DNA of 64,000 nt, from contig NW_025942288.1 in NCBI RefSeq assembly GCF_000764305.2, positions 186,001 to 250,000 on the forward strand, read 5' to 3'. The stretch comes from Hyalella azteca (Eukaryota > Arthropoda > Malacostraca > Amphipoda > Hyalellidae). The notes beneath the pieces are model-generated. The model worked only from the letters and a program-made list of their open reading frames with translations. It was not told the DNA's origin and searched no databases. The first letter of the stretch is position 1; every line of letters starts with the position of its first letter. Positions 1-12,296 of the stretch are shown in pieces. The translations under genes were made by a program, and so were the position numbers.

Positions 1-2527
1 AAATAAATTTTGTCTTATGAACAAAATCAATGAGCTATGCATGCGTAGTAGAAATTATACGTGAAAGATACCTTTTAGATCGGACATCGAAAACAGTGGG
101 TCACGATTTGCAACCGAACATATTAGAAGCTTTGATTTTCAAAATCGCCTGAAAAAATTAATGTATTTTCATACAAGCCTTTAAACATTTCAGAGCACAT
201 CGTAGTCCAAAGACCAATCTAAGTAATCATTACTGCCAGAATATTTTTTGCATGATTTTTCAGAGAACTTGCTAATTTCTGCATAAATAGCCAAATCATC
301 GTTTGAATGAAAAGGTTCACGTTCATGATACAGAACATAACGGAAGGTTGCACCTACCAATGATGGCTAGACTGCATACCCGAAGCCTTCAAATCAAATT
401 ATAAGAAAAGTAATGGGAAGAGTGAAGGATGCAATGGGAAGAGTGAAGGATGCATTGGGAAGAGTGAAAGATGCAATGGGAAGAGTGAAGGATGCAATGG
501 GAAGAGTGAAGGATGCGAAGAGAAGAGTAAAGGATGCAATGAGAAGAGTGAAAGATGCAATGGGAAGAGTGAAGGATGCAAGAGGAAGAGTGAAGAGTGC
601 AATGGGAAGAGTGAAAGATGCAATGGGAAGAGTGAAGGATGCAATGGGAAGAATGAAGAATGCAATGGGAAGAGTGAAGGATGCAAAGGGAAGAGTGAAG
701 GATGCAATGGGAAGAGTGAAGGATGCAATGGGAAGAAGCGAAGGCGCGTAGGAGGCAGCGTCGGTCAGGACGACGAGGCGTCTGGCCTAAGTGCAAATTA
801 CGCAGCAAAGCGGCAAGGAATTCGCCCTGAACGCAAATATATTCACACCCTGGAGCAAGAGAAATGGTTCCTGACGGATAAATTTTTTTTTTCAAAGTGG
901 AGTGCTTCGGTGATAAATGTTTTAAAGTGAAAACAAATGGAAGTCGATGTGGGGATAGATTTATATTTAATCGATGACATTATTTCCGAATTGTCGCGAA
1001 TAAATGAACATCAAAAAATAATTCTCGGGGCACATTATCTTCAACACTTCATAAAGAATTTTTTTAGACAAATCTAAAAAAATTGTAGCTAAATTTCAAA
1101 AATCAAGAACTCATGCGTGGAGGTCTCTTAACAGCGTACGAGATGTCGTATAGCACATATCAAGATAATTTCTACAGCGACAGTATCTCTTCTATTTCCA
1201 AATGTCGTCCCAAAGTTTTCATTTCTGAAACACGAATTGTGGAATTGGGGGTTGAATGTTTGTGGGTGCAATAATACAGGCTATTCACATCGTTATGTTT
1301 GATGTGAATTTTTGCCTGTTTTTTTGATGAATAGCCTGTTTTTTTTATGAATACAGGCTATTCATCAAAAATCGAAAATGCATGTTTTTTTGTTGTTTCA
1401 ATAGTATTACAAAATATTTTCAACGTACCGGGTTGTAATATTGCCGGCATTTGTGAACATTTGTGTGCTTAAGGATGAGCTGAATTGGCTTCGTCCTAAA
1501 AACATAATTAGTAACTATACAAGTGATGCAAAAAAAAACTGGTTTAGTTTCACGAAAACAATGAAATGATATTTTTTTTTCTTTTTTCATTCGAGTTATC
1601 TTAGAAATCTAGGTTTTTTGAAGTCTTAGCCAGCAACGCCCGAGGTGATTGCTTCACCAAGGAATGTAATGATATACTAATGCTATTTAAACGAATGTAA
1701 TGAACTATTCGATGCTAGAGTCGATCAGGCGCTTTCCCGAATCGAGAATCAAGTTTTAAAAAGTTTGTCCGTGATCCTGGGTGAGAACTTCTGAACCGCC
1801 ACTTGTCTCGAAGTTCTGATCGCACTAAGTTTTGATCTCTATTGATACAAGAATTGAAGTTTGGGAGAAACCTCTTAGGCTTACGTCTCAAAACCTTAGA
1901 ATAATCGTCAACTCCTGCAGGGATCAAAACATTAAGTTTTTTTAAAGAAATCTGTAAGCGTATAGTGCTTATTAATATAGTTGCAAAAAGTATTATTATC
2001 TGTTATATGATTTTAAAATGAAGTCGAGTTTCAAGTATCCTAACTTACTCGGACGAAATGTCAATAATTGCTGAGAAGCGTTTAAATGCTGCTAATAAAA
2101 TGACATTTCATATAATTTAGCGTCACTAATGATTTATGCCAAAACCTTCACTCCGCTAGCCTTGCAATTTTGCAATCGCTCTGGAAATAAGTACCGTACT
2201 GTGTTATTATATAATACAGAAAAGACTCATAAATTAAAGGTTAGTTAATTGGTTTGTTGTTCTGCATGAAAGCAAGTCTGGCTTGCATATCTCCGCCCTC
2301 GAGGGAGTATATATGTACTTACTTCGCTGCAGATAAAACTCTTATCTTCTCACCGTCGTTATCTAGACGAGAAGGATTCTTGAGCATGACAAGCCAGTAA
2401 ATCGGAGGACAATACCAAAATAATACATTAAATAAATTAAATGGCAACTAATTAGCATGGGGTATAATTGTCTATTAATTTTTAAGCTCTGTATGTGTAC
2501 GTGTGAATAATTGTATTGCTTGCTTAC
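1..2527. other. Non-coding stretch, mostly intronic or intergenic
   Basis: Apart from the minisatellite at 411-741 I see no protein-coding signal here on either strand. The short open frames lack domain-like sequence and flanking splice sites. If the PKA RII gene continues leftward, this stretch is intron and its cAMP-binding exons lie outside the window. Confidence 0.4.
411..741. repeat. 21-bp minisatellite, about 15 copies
   Basis: The unit is AATGGGAAGAGTGAAGGATG plus C, with a few substitutions per copy. The period is a multiple of three, so several frames stay open on both strands and mimic repetitive proteins. That openness comes from the repeat and is not evidence of coding. The array ends near 741 in unique sequence. 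Confidence 0.95.
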
Positions 2528-2638
2528 CGGGTTCTTCTTCCTCTTCTTCATCATCGATGAACGTCCTGATAGGCTTGAAGCTCAGGCCTACAGGTTCTTG
2601 TGCTTGCTTCTTCGAACTCTTGGCAAACATTTTATTCA
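2528..2638 (-). CDS. Candidate coding exon (possible PKA RII linker exon)
   Basis: On the minus strand an open frame encodes MFAKSSKKQAQEPVG, then FKPIRTFIDDEEEEEEP, and ends at a strong GTAAGC donor (phase 1). Codon use is protein-like and the Glu run is followed exactly by the donor. If the exon starts after the CAG at 2639-2641, its phase fits the PKA RII exon at 9171-9405, and a charged linker follows the dimerisation domain in RII proteins. Against this, the acceptor has a weak pyrimidine tract, and the frame could instead begin at the ATG at 2630 as the first exon of another gene. No RRxS autoinhibitor motif is present in it. Confidence 0.42.
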
Positions 2639-4439
2639 CTGTTTTCCTACACAATATTTGTTTAAAACTCTTCGCTTGAATTTGTCCATATAAAATTAAA
2701 AATTATATTTCGCTATCTATGTATATCTTGTTCAGTTAACGAATTCAGTTAAGATTATTCACACAATTCTGATGAGCATCGATTTGCAAATAGAAGATTC
2801 CAATAGAACTATGTACTTTTTCCTAAATTATTTTATATACTTATTTTAAACAAAAATATATATTAATCATTTATTTATTTAAAAAACAAAATAGATATCC
2901 ACGCAATTCATATATGCATTCGCAGAGAGATTAATTGATCATTACCTTAAAATTGGATTGGATCGTTGGAAATCGTCTTCTTATTTTGAAATATTATACT
3001 CCTTTAAAGTGTTTTCTTAACAATGTACACCATAAGAAGCGTTAAAATATTCGCAATATCATCGTATGATCGCTTCTTTATTCACAATGAATATCCAGGA
3101 AACTAAAACAATTCTTACTTCAACCATTTTGTAGGATTTAAAAAAAAAACTCTCGCGTAGACAGAAAGGGCTGATGCTCTATTTATATACAAGGCAGCCA
3201 TTACGTCAACTGTCATATGCTGAAGAGGATAACATAAATCTTATTTTTAAGTAATTTCAACCGGATTTCTAAATTCACGCTTGTATCATATTTCGCTCAC
3301 TTATGTAAATGAGATGTAAATGTATAAAAACGAGATGATATCTATCTTTGCGAACTAAAACTTCTTTCGAGGGTATATGAAAGCTTTTTTCCCTCTGAAT
3401 TTTGAAAGAAAGCTAATTCAAAGCATGTAATTTAATCAATAATTTATCAAAACTATGTTATTCCAATCGTAAATCACAAAGAAGAGTTTTCCGTAGAGCG
3501 CAACTATTCAATTCTAGGAATTGTAAAGTTTAAATTCAAATGAGGTATTGACGCATTTGAAGTTGAGACTTATTTAGATCAAAATTCTTTACAATTTGTG
3601 TATCTTAGAAAAATTGTAATATTTGAATTTTCAATTTTCACTCAAAGCAACAAATAGAAAATAATTTAGGTAAAAATGAGAAAAAATGTATTGTGGAGTT
3701 TTCGCAGATCGACACTTCTTGAAAATTGCTTTAATTCTGGATAGATTGTCATTGATTTTCCATGAATTGTCATTATAAATAAAGGAACGAAGACATCTTA
3801 GCAGCGATGTCGTTACAGGCACAGATGTTACACGACTGAACACTCAATGCCTTGTCGTATAGCTTTTGTTTTAGAGACAAGTTTGCTCTTATCACGGAGC
3901 TGCGATAAGACATATTGGTAGTGTTCAACTTTTCATATGTCATGAACTTATCACTAGGAAATGCTAAGTCGAGGAACCTGAGAAAATGTTCGTATCAGCC
4001 TATATATTTTTTTCTTCTTATGCGACACTGACATGTGAACGATGCAGGTACATGCTTCTTAGAAACTCTCAATTTACTCTCCTTGCTAATCAGATAACTT
4101 CTTACAGGGAGCGTTTTGAGAATAAAATATATAGAGTTATTTAATGAAATATGCAAGAAGTCGTATGCTACTTAAGGTGCTGATTAGTTATCGATGTGCA
4201 TGCATCATGTTAGAAGCTCGGCCAAAAACTGGTAGCACATTCTAACGAAACCATGAATCTTACCCATGGTCCTTTAGGAATTATTTCAATTATAAGCCTT
4301 CCATCGTCGAAATTCAATTATAAGTCTTCTATCGTCGAATATCATAACTATCGATAATATCATATTCATCAATGCTTTTTCCGGACGAATTTAAAGTTTT
4401 TAGTTTGTTTGAATGTATTTGGGTCACACTCGTGCGCAG

Positions 4440-4955
4440 CTGTGTGATGTGTGGAGACATGAGTGATGTATGTGTGATGTGTGTGTAAACATATGTGATG
4501 TATGTGTGATGTGTGTGTAAACATGTGTGATGTATGTGTGTTGTGTGTGTAAACATGTGTGATGTATGTGTGATGTGTGTGTAGACATGTGTGATATATG
4601 TGTGATGAGTGTGTAGACATGTGTGATGTATGTGTAGACATGTGTGATATATGTGTGATGAGTGTGTAGACATGTGTGATGTATGTGTGATGTGTGTGTA
4701 TACATGTGTGATGTGTGTGTAGACATGTGTGATATATGTGTGATGTGTGTAGACATGTGTGATGTGTGTGTAGACATGTGTGATGTATGTGTAAACATGT
4801 GTGATGTATATGTGATGTGTGTGTAGACATGTGTGATATATGTGTGATGAGTGTGTAGACATGTGTGATATATGTGTGATGTGTGTGTAGACATGTGTGA
4901 TGTATGTGTGATGTGTGTGTAAACATGTGTGATATATGTGTGATGTGTGTGTAAG
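4440..4955. repeat. TGTGATG-rich degenerate minisatellite
   Basis: About 515 bp of nested repeats built from TGTGATGTATG and TGTGTAGACATG words. Higher-order units of roughly 28-60 bp recur with point changes (tatgtg/gatgagtg variants). The three overlapping His/Thr-rich open frames on the minus strand are by-products of the repeat. Confidence 0.95.
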
Positions 4956-5097
4956 GCGTGGCGGGAGTTAAAGTGGCTGAAGCAAACCACCTGCTGATCC
5001 CCGGTGGCTGGAAGCAGTTCAGCCGCGGCAGCTTGTGGCTGCAGCTGATCAATAAGCCAGCCTGACCCAGCATGGCTGGCTGCCACTTCTCGTCGGC

Positions 5098-5192
5098 TAG
5101 ATCTGTATCATGTGTATCATGATACAGGTCTGGACATGTATCGTGATACACATGATGCAGATCTAGACCTGTATCGTGATACACACGATAAA
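5098..5192. repeat. Tandem array of GTATCATGATAC-type palindromes
   Basis: Three or so imperfect 30-bp units, each centred on a self-complementary GTATCATGATAC or GTATCGTGATAC core and flanked by AGATCT-like sequence. It lies between a GC-rich segment (4960-5095) of unknown origin and the CR1-like fragment that starts near 5219. Confidence 0.7.
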
Positions 5193-5218
5193 GATCATAT
5201 AAAAAAATATGAAGAGAG

Positions 5219-5460
5219 TTCAAGAACAGACTAGATAAAGCTATGGAAAAATATATGTTCAGATTTGAAATGCCTAGCTCCTTATCGAACCCGGTGGAAG
5301 TCTAGTAGCTTCTTCAAACTATCGCCAGTCATGAAAAGATCCGGTCAAATGACACGAGTTTAGATCTTCTGTGAACAAGGCACGAAATGGAAAAGAATCG
5401 GCGACAGGCCACATCAGGCCTACACTTCAGAGCCGACATCACTATGTTATGTTATGTTAA
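5219..5460 (+). mobile_element. CR1-like non-LTR retrotransposon, 3' end fragment
   Basis: The plus strand reads FKNRLDKAMEKYMFRFEM and then ends in NPVEV and a stop. This is the usual C-terminal end of a CR1-type ORF2. About 150 bp of 3' UTR follow and match, in the opposite orientation, the 3' end of the larger element at 25.0-25.2 kb (shared words include GAAAAGATC and ATCAGGCCT/CCAGGCCTT-type blocks). The 5' side is truncated, typical of target-primed reverse transcription. The 3' end is near a TATGTTATGTTA microsatellite-like tail. Confidence 0.75.
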
Positions 5461-6344
5461 GAGAGTCTGTTGTACGATGAAAATCTTTTGGATGGTGGCA
5501 AAGATCCTCAGGATCACAAAGCAGATCCTTCATTTACCAACGGATCCGGTTGACAATGCAATACATATTCTGTATACTACAATGTATACAATTAATACAG
5601 AAAATAATCGTCTGTTCACTGTCATGGTTCGCGATGCAGACCATGGGATTTGCAGTTAAGATCGACATTTCTAAGATAAAAAGAACAATGTTAACAGTGA
5701 ACTAGTAGACCGAAAATCAAGATAATCTGAAAATTCCTAACCAAACCCAAAAAGCCAAAAATTTTATATTACACACATTTTCGATATTCAAATATTCTAA
5801 TTCCGTTGCATTTTCAATATTCAAACATTCTACTTTCATTGCATTTGCAAATTTAATTATTCAATAATTTATCTAATATAAGGATGCAAAATTAAGTCAT
5901 TATGAGTCAAATTGAAATCACAATGATATAAATAGCTTGAGTTTATCAAAGTAATAATGATGCAAGGGCAATGATGAATTGAAATCACTTTGATATGAAT
6001 ATTATTAATGATGTTAAAAAGGTGATTAATAATTACCAAATTGGAAATAACTATCTGTTAACGATCTATGGCCAATTAGGTCCGGCATCCAGTTGTTACG
6101 ATGGATGGTACAATCAGAAAAATGCATGGGCCACATGGTCCAAACAGTGACGGAACGGAGTACGAAGATGATGTTATACGTAACGGAAAACTGGGACATC
6201 GTAGCACGTAAAGAAATACTGCAACACTAAACAGAGTAAATTAAGGTGCCACTGTCAATATCTAACTTCAATTACGATGGTCTAATGGCATTTCTACAAA
6301 CAATTTTGCGCCTGTCGAAAAAATAAAGTTGATATACATTATAA

Positions 6345-6520
6345 TAAAATAATAATATAATAATTATCTTGATTACTAATATTATATTATATTATATTAA
6401 CGGTCGCCCCAGGGTATGGCGCCGGGCGTCTGGGGCGCGCGTGACCAGCTGCGTGACGTCACCGTGATCCAGCCCAGAAGACAATTACTGTGCGCGGTCA
6501 CGTACTCTGAATTTATAACG
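6345..6520. other. AT repeat followed by a GC-rich patch with a full CRE
   Basis: A run of TATAT/ATATTA repeats (about 6345-6402) is followed by a GC-rich patch from about 6403 to 6510, sharply different from its AT-rich surroundings. The patch holds TGACGTCA at 6454-6461, a perfect cAMP-response element palindrome. It could be a regulatory element or an unrecognised exon; I found no convincing splice frame. Confidence 0.35.
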
Positions 6521-7829
6521 TATCACGTAACGCGATCAGTAATTCATCACTCATGTTCTAAAAAATCGATTAGAATTTATATTCATGTGAAGCAGAGGAA
6601 TATCTTGATTAATTACGAAGAGTCCAACAATTGTGTTCGACCACCGGTATATTAATAATTGCAAGTTAAACGACAATCAGAATATTGGATTTTAATTCCA
6701 TGGTTCTGAGAATTTATTTGAAGAAATAATAAAATGGCTTTGGAAAAGTAGTTGGTAAATCTGACTATATATGCTTTTTGTACTTCGTGCCAATCAAAGG
6801 TTCATATGTCGATCGGTGTATAGAATCATCTTTTTTAACTCATGCTTGCATGGTACACCGTTTATCAGGCTTCGATCATGGCATGATGACAAACGTTTCG
6901 TGTATGTAAGCCATTTACCCTCTATGAGAAATTTTTGCTGCTTCATTCTGTTGCTTCATCTGGAAAGTTTTTTATACACAATTTCGATATTCATACTAGA
7001 TCAACCACAGCTGAATTTTTACGGCAAATGCCGATAATTTCAGCTTAAACGTCACCCCTTATTTCACGCTATATAGGAATTGCATAATGTTGCAATTCCT
7101 AATTCCTGCAATAAAGTTGACAATAAAAGAAATAATCATTTGAATAGCAATGTATCGCAAATTAATGCCTTCACCGGGTCGCTATTCCACTTTGTTGATA
7201 ATGCATATTAAAATCTGAACTCATGTCGTATAAAATGTAACCAATTCTTAAATTGTTGCATTTTCGTTTCCCATGCCGGTAAATTTACAAATTAATTTGA
7301 TATTAATTTGTACAAGCTTTTACCAGTAATTTGTTATCAATTTTACAATTAAATTTGTCATTATTGTATTATATTTTTTCATTTAATTGTAAATATTATT
7401 ATTTACAATTAAATTTGTCGTTCCACCTCCTTGAATGCACCAGTCTGTCGGTCGTTTTACTTCAGTTATTTGTTAAAAAAGATTTGAATGGGTCCAGTGA
7501 TAAATCAACGAATAGTTTGTGGCTGCGAGCTGAATTTAAACGCTACGAACCGATTATCAAATGGTCATAAAACTAAAGCAAATAACAGCTTTTGACACCT
7601 CAGATGTTGACATCGGTGCCAGCGCATGCATCGTTCGAATGGCTTCCGGGTTTGTGACCAAATTGCATATTTTTTCAGGCACACAATAAGTATCCTCACT
7701 ATAAGCAAAGCTTAACTGCACGCGCTTGTAATGCAAAATGCAGTCTGTAATGCAAAATGCAGTCATTGTCTGCAAAATAATTCAGTAACGAACAGACTTC
7801 CAGGCTCAAAACCTTTACGATGCTCATGA

Positions 7830-8260
7830 ATACCCTTGATGCCTACGAATAAATGTGGTGTTCATGAATATATTTGATGGCCACGAATAAATCTAGTGTT
7901 CATAAATATAATATATGTAATGCCTACGAATATATCTGGTGCTCATTAGTATATATGATGTTCAAGAATAAATATGGTGCACATAAATATAAATGAAACC
8001 CACGTATAAACCTATTGCTCAAAAATATATTTGCTGCTCACGAACAAATTTGATCCTACATATGTATATACCGTACATATATGGTGCACACAAATACGCA
8101 TATTTGGTACCCAGGAATGAATAAATTTAGTGTCGAAGAATAAAATTGGCGAGGAAGAATATTTAGTGCCGTCGAATGCATTCGGTTCAAAAAAATATTT
8201 TAGTTTTAAAAGAATACATTTGGCACAAACGAAAATACACGGGGAAAGGACTTCATATCC
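7830..8260. repeat. Degenerate short tandem repeat (CGAATAAAT type)
   Basis: Repeated variants of CACGAATAAATNTGGTG and TTCATGAATATAT occur roughly every 25-35 bp across this stretch with heavy divergence. This looks like an old minisatellite in an intron of the PKA RII locus. Confidence 0.6.
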
Positions 8261-9170
8261 GGGTTCCTGTTTGCACTGTAAGAATACAAGCAAGGACCTT
8301 TAATACCGTTCGTTATCAGGAGCCACATGATGTCTTTTAATCGCAATTGCTATAACAACCAAAGGACTTGTTCAGTCTATACAATTTAGGCTATATTTGG
8401 ACGTCCCGGCGCTTTAATTTACTTTGGGGATTAGGAATTTAATTGCAATACCGATTCTTAATGAATGGCGGCATGCGAGTTGGCACGCAGGTTTTGAGCT
8501 GAAGAAAATGAAATAAATTCCTAATGAAGAGACCCTAACATCAAGGCGTGTATCCTTTGAGGGATGAAAGTTTCTGCAGTAAAATTTAACGTTATTTTGT
8601 GCATGTTGTTCAATTCGAAACATATAACTATTATTTTATTCGACGTGACTTGAATGTTGAAAACTGATATCTAATAATTTTCCATGAAGGCACCTCAATG
8701 AATCGAAATAGATGTTTTCCGATATGATTCATGGATTTCTAAGAACAGTCGACGTAGAGAGTCAAGTTCTCTAGCAATGAATGCGAACGCAGTGTAGTAT
8801 GCAAGATGGAATTCGCGGAAAGTAGTTGGGAACTGGATCGATCCGCAAATTAGTACCTGCATTCATCAAACAATACGCAATTAATTAGCGTTCTTTCCAG
8901 CCAGCTTCTCTTTTCTATGGACGAGACCTGATTAACTGAGGATGTTTGTTTCTTAAACACAATTGGGAGCTCCAGAAAATTAGAATAGTTACTATCCGAA
9001 AAGTAAGAAATGGTTTTAGCCAGAGAAAAAGGCAATTCAGCGATTCCACTTTAATTGTTAAATTGCAAATATTTTTGTGTGAAATTGGTCGCATCCACAG
9101 TATCGGACACTCACAGAAAATCCGTACAATTATTGAAGAACAAGACACCACTAAGAAATATGGTACTCAC

Positions 9171-9405
9171 CAGGCATGGGTTCGTCGTCGTCTGTGGCCA
9201 TAGATTCGTCATCGGACCGCTGGTGCGGCGCTTCGCCAGCTCGCTCCTCTGCAAGTCGTCCGAAGTATTCAGCCGCATAGCTGGTGAGGTCAGGCGGCTG
9301 TTCTACGAGCACAGACACCGTGAATTCAATAAGGAGCTCCTGTAGCCCAGCGGGTACAACGTAGCTGGTGGATGACGATCCACCAGCTCCCCCGGGCGTT
9401 GACAT
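9171..9405 (-). CDS. Pka-R2: cAMP-dependent protein kinase type II regulatory subunit, N-terminal coding exon
   Basis: The exon encodes 78 residues from the ATG at 9405 to a GTGAGT donor (phase 1). After a Gly/Ser-rich start, residues about 17-50 read VPAGLQELLIEFTVSVLVEQ, then PPDLTSYAAEYFGRL. This is the RII dimerisation/docking helix bundle that pairs R subunits and binds the amphipathic helix of AKAPs. The VLVEQPPDL...YAAEYF pattern is close to that of insect RII. An acidic Ser/Asp-rich linker follows (DDESMATDDDEPMP). The start Met is supported by fit to the family length; the upstream frame is open for another 25 codons but is not RII-like, and an acceptor-like AACAG lies just before the ATG. 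The autoinhibitor and the two cAMP-binding domains are not in this window, or only beyond its left edge. Confidence 0.85.
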
Positions 9406-9820
9406 GTCTGTTATCACAGCCCAAACAATCGCGAAGGTCTGGATAGGGTCCACTTGGACCCAGCCTTCAGCTGAACACACAAACTTATGACCCTATAATT
9501 CCTATTCGGCTGATCTCATATCAGTAGGATAGCTCTGCAGCTCTGGGTACTTGTATGCATTCATCGAACAACACTTTCTATCGACCACGAATGAACGACC
9601 ACACACACGAACTTCGCTTGCTCGTCGATAAAGACCACAAAGAGCGATGTTTATAACGAAAACATCGTGTTTTACGAGATATATCACGATCGCCAGACGT
9701 CTGCTACCATTTGCACCGCCTTCATCTCCATACCTGGCCGACTCAAGCTCCGACTCTCTGGATACTCCAGTGCGCAGGACGCGGTGATCAATACTTGCTG
9801 CAGCGAACTGACGTACTCAC

Positions 9821-9960
9821 CGCCTCACTCAATGCCCAACACGCTCTCTTCGCAGATTCATTCTTCGATTCGCTCTCGGTTCAACTCAAGTTTGTCTTTC
9901 GGAGTTCAACCTATCCGCCCAATTGTATGCGAACTCACTGAAAAAAATTGGCAGTGCGAA
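9821..9960 (-). promoter_or_regulatory. Possible 5' non-coding first exon of the PKA RII gene
   Basis: On the minus strand a less AT-rich segment ends in a good GTGAGT donor (rev. comp. of 9815-9820). It lies about 0.4 kb upstream of the RII coding exon, which itself has an acceptor-like AACAG just before its ATG. This is a plausible 5' UTR exon and promoter area, with no TATA box I would trust. Confidence 0.25.
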
Positions 9961-10428
9961 TAGTCATTCCAGATCTCATGGCTTTTTGTGTTCATGCCCC
10001 CAGCAAGTCTATTCACTGTGGACCAGGAGTTTCATATTTAATTCAAATTATACCTGGTTAAAGACTGCAGTATGACCAGTCAGGCAACCGATAGTTGCAT
10101 GTACTTATTTAATGTAAGAGACTTCCGTGGGGAACACGTCTATTCTCGGGGTCGAAGATTCATCTTAATAAAACGTATACCTCTTCTGAAATAAAACATC
10201 CCTCTTTTTGCTCCTGAAACTTGACGAGATCTTCGTCCTTCAGTAAAAAATAACATTACTCCGAAATTTTGCAAGTAGTTAGAAAGGTAACAGCATTGTA
10301 AACTGCTCGATATTCGATTTTAAACATCAGCAAGCTGGCTAAAAGGTAGCATCATCTCTCTCCCTCGCTCCCTCTCTAGCTCTCGATCGAGCACCTGCGT
10401 TACCGCTCCCTTGCCCCTTGTCTTATTG

Positions 10429-10640
10429 ATTCCCCAGGTGTCCCCTAGTAACTTATTGATTCCCAGGGGTGTCCCCAAGTAACTTATTGATTCCCCAGGT
10501 GTCCCCTAGTAACTTATTGATTCCCCAGGTGTCCCCTAGTAACTTATTGATTCCCCAGGTGTCCCCTAGTACCTTATTGATTCCCCAGGTGTCCCCTATA
10601 GTAACTTATTGATTCCCCAGGTATCCCCTAGTAACTTCTC
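10429..10640. repeat. 30-bp minisatellite, about 7 copies
   Basis: The unit AACTTATTGATTCCCCAGGT + GTCCCCTAGT is repeated about seven times with few differences (one copy has an inserted TA, one has an extra G/missing C). The high identity suggests a young array. It contains no long ORF. Confidence 0.95.
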
Positions 10641-11607
10641 ACTATACTAAGACAGAGAGAAAAACCGTGCGCAAGCATGGCTTGAAATTTTTTTTGTCAC
10701 TTTCCTTTAGAGTTTAGAATCTACGAAGGGGATAAATTAAAATTTTGGTAATAATTAAGTAACAATTATTACCAGGATACTACCAATCTACCATGTTTAC
10801 ATATTACATTAAGGTTTGATGGAAATGCTTTTTCTCTCGACCATTCATTTGCACGGGGTCAAAGTTGATGCAGCTTTTATACACAAATGCATAGAAATTT
10901 CGTCCCGAGTTTTTTCGGAGGAAAATTTTCCATCCTCAGTGATATTTTAATAATTTTTGTCTATAATACTGGTCACGAATTATTGGTTTCTGCTTAAATA
11001 ATCGAACGACTTGTTTAAAAATACACCTGCCACCTGTAACAACTCCGACGCATCTAGGATGAATTATGAAACGAATTTTGGGACGAATTTTTCATCGCGC
11101 ATTTATTTGTCAAGTTAAACGGATCATGACCAAATTAAATCAAGGCGTTTATTTACAATACGCTCCTGCGAGCTTCGTCAGTATTTTCTTGTCAGCTTTA
11201 GTTTTTAACAATCGTGCTAAACCCCATATTCTAGGTCTTCGTCCAAACATAAGTTTTTCTAACCTAAACCCATCTTTATCGAATTATCAAAGGAGTTATT
11301 TATTTACAATACAATTCAAAGTTTAATCGAGATGCGTTTATTAGTTCGTTGTTTGCCGACCATTTTATGGTCACTTAATCTTGGGGACTGGCCGCAAGAC
11401 CGGTCAAAAAGATCCAAGAGGCGTTAAAAATTCTGACAACGCTAGGAGTAGTGTATTGTGAATAAATAGCTTCGTAATTATTTAAGTCAAGAACGATTTC
11501 GTTTGAAAATTTTTACGGTTAAAGCGTGTTAGAATATGGCGTTTAGCGTGCTAATTTAGTACGAAGCGGACAAAATAAAAAGAATTCTGACACAGCTCGA
11601 CCATTTA

Positions 11608-12296
11608 GACACTTTTACGGCCGGTCTCTCGGCTGGTCTCCCAGTTTCGTTTGCCTAAAACAGCTCTCAAACTAATACACTCAACTCGATGAAACTTTGC
11701 ACACATGTTCAATAGAACCGTATAGTGAAGGTTAGGTCGTATTTTTTTGCTTTTTCACATTCTTTTTCGAGTTATATTCTGATACGGTCTAAATTTCGCA
11801 GTGATCCTAATTTTTCTTTTATTCAATTGAACAGATTTGAACGAAACTTACCGCATAACTGGGAAACGAAAGCGAAATCGGATAAATGATCACGTCTTAA
11901 TCAGCACTTTTTGGTTTTATTGAACACATATGCAAATATCCATCGAATTACTCTGATTATTTTTGGGCATATTTTTGGCTATGCAAATTTAACAATAGGA
12001 CACAGAAATGCCGGTCGTTTTTCCGTATAGCCAAAAAAAAAAAAACTAGCGAACAAAGGAAAAATCGACAAATTGTTCACGCCATAAACATCACTGTTAG
12101 GTGGTTGGAAATAGATGTTCAATGTTTTTTTCATATATGAATAGTAGAATACAAGATATATAAGGCTCACAGATCGTGGTCTTATTGAATGTGTGCAAAG
12201 TTTCATCGAGCGCGTTCATCAATTTGGAAGATATTTTAGGCATACTGAATTGATGACCGGACGTGAATGTGTCGGAGTAGTTAATCGCAAAAGTGT
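11608..12296. mobile_element. Foldback/MITE-like element with degenerate long inverted repeats
   Basis: Sequence around 11608-11715 recurs inverted around 12188-12296. Shared landmarks in the same order are GACACTTTTACG/GACACTTTTGCG, TGCCTAAAA and CGATGAAACTTTGCACACA. The landmark spacing is about 81 and 88 bp in the two arms, so the arms are homologous but diverged. The roughly 0.45 kb centre has no coding signal. Exact ends and target-site duplication were not found. Confidence 0.6.

Noticed and set aside
389..895. Open frames on both strands over the minisatellite (MGRVKDA and HSSHCIL repeats)
   Set aside because: The 21-bp period keeps frames open on both strands; no splice or start context and no family resemblance.
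4329..5223. Three overlapping His/Thr-rich minus-strand frames
   Set aside because: Direct translation of the TGTGATG repeat, open in all three frames at once.
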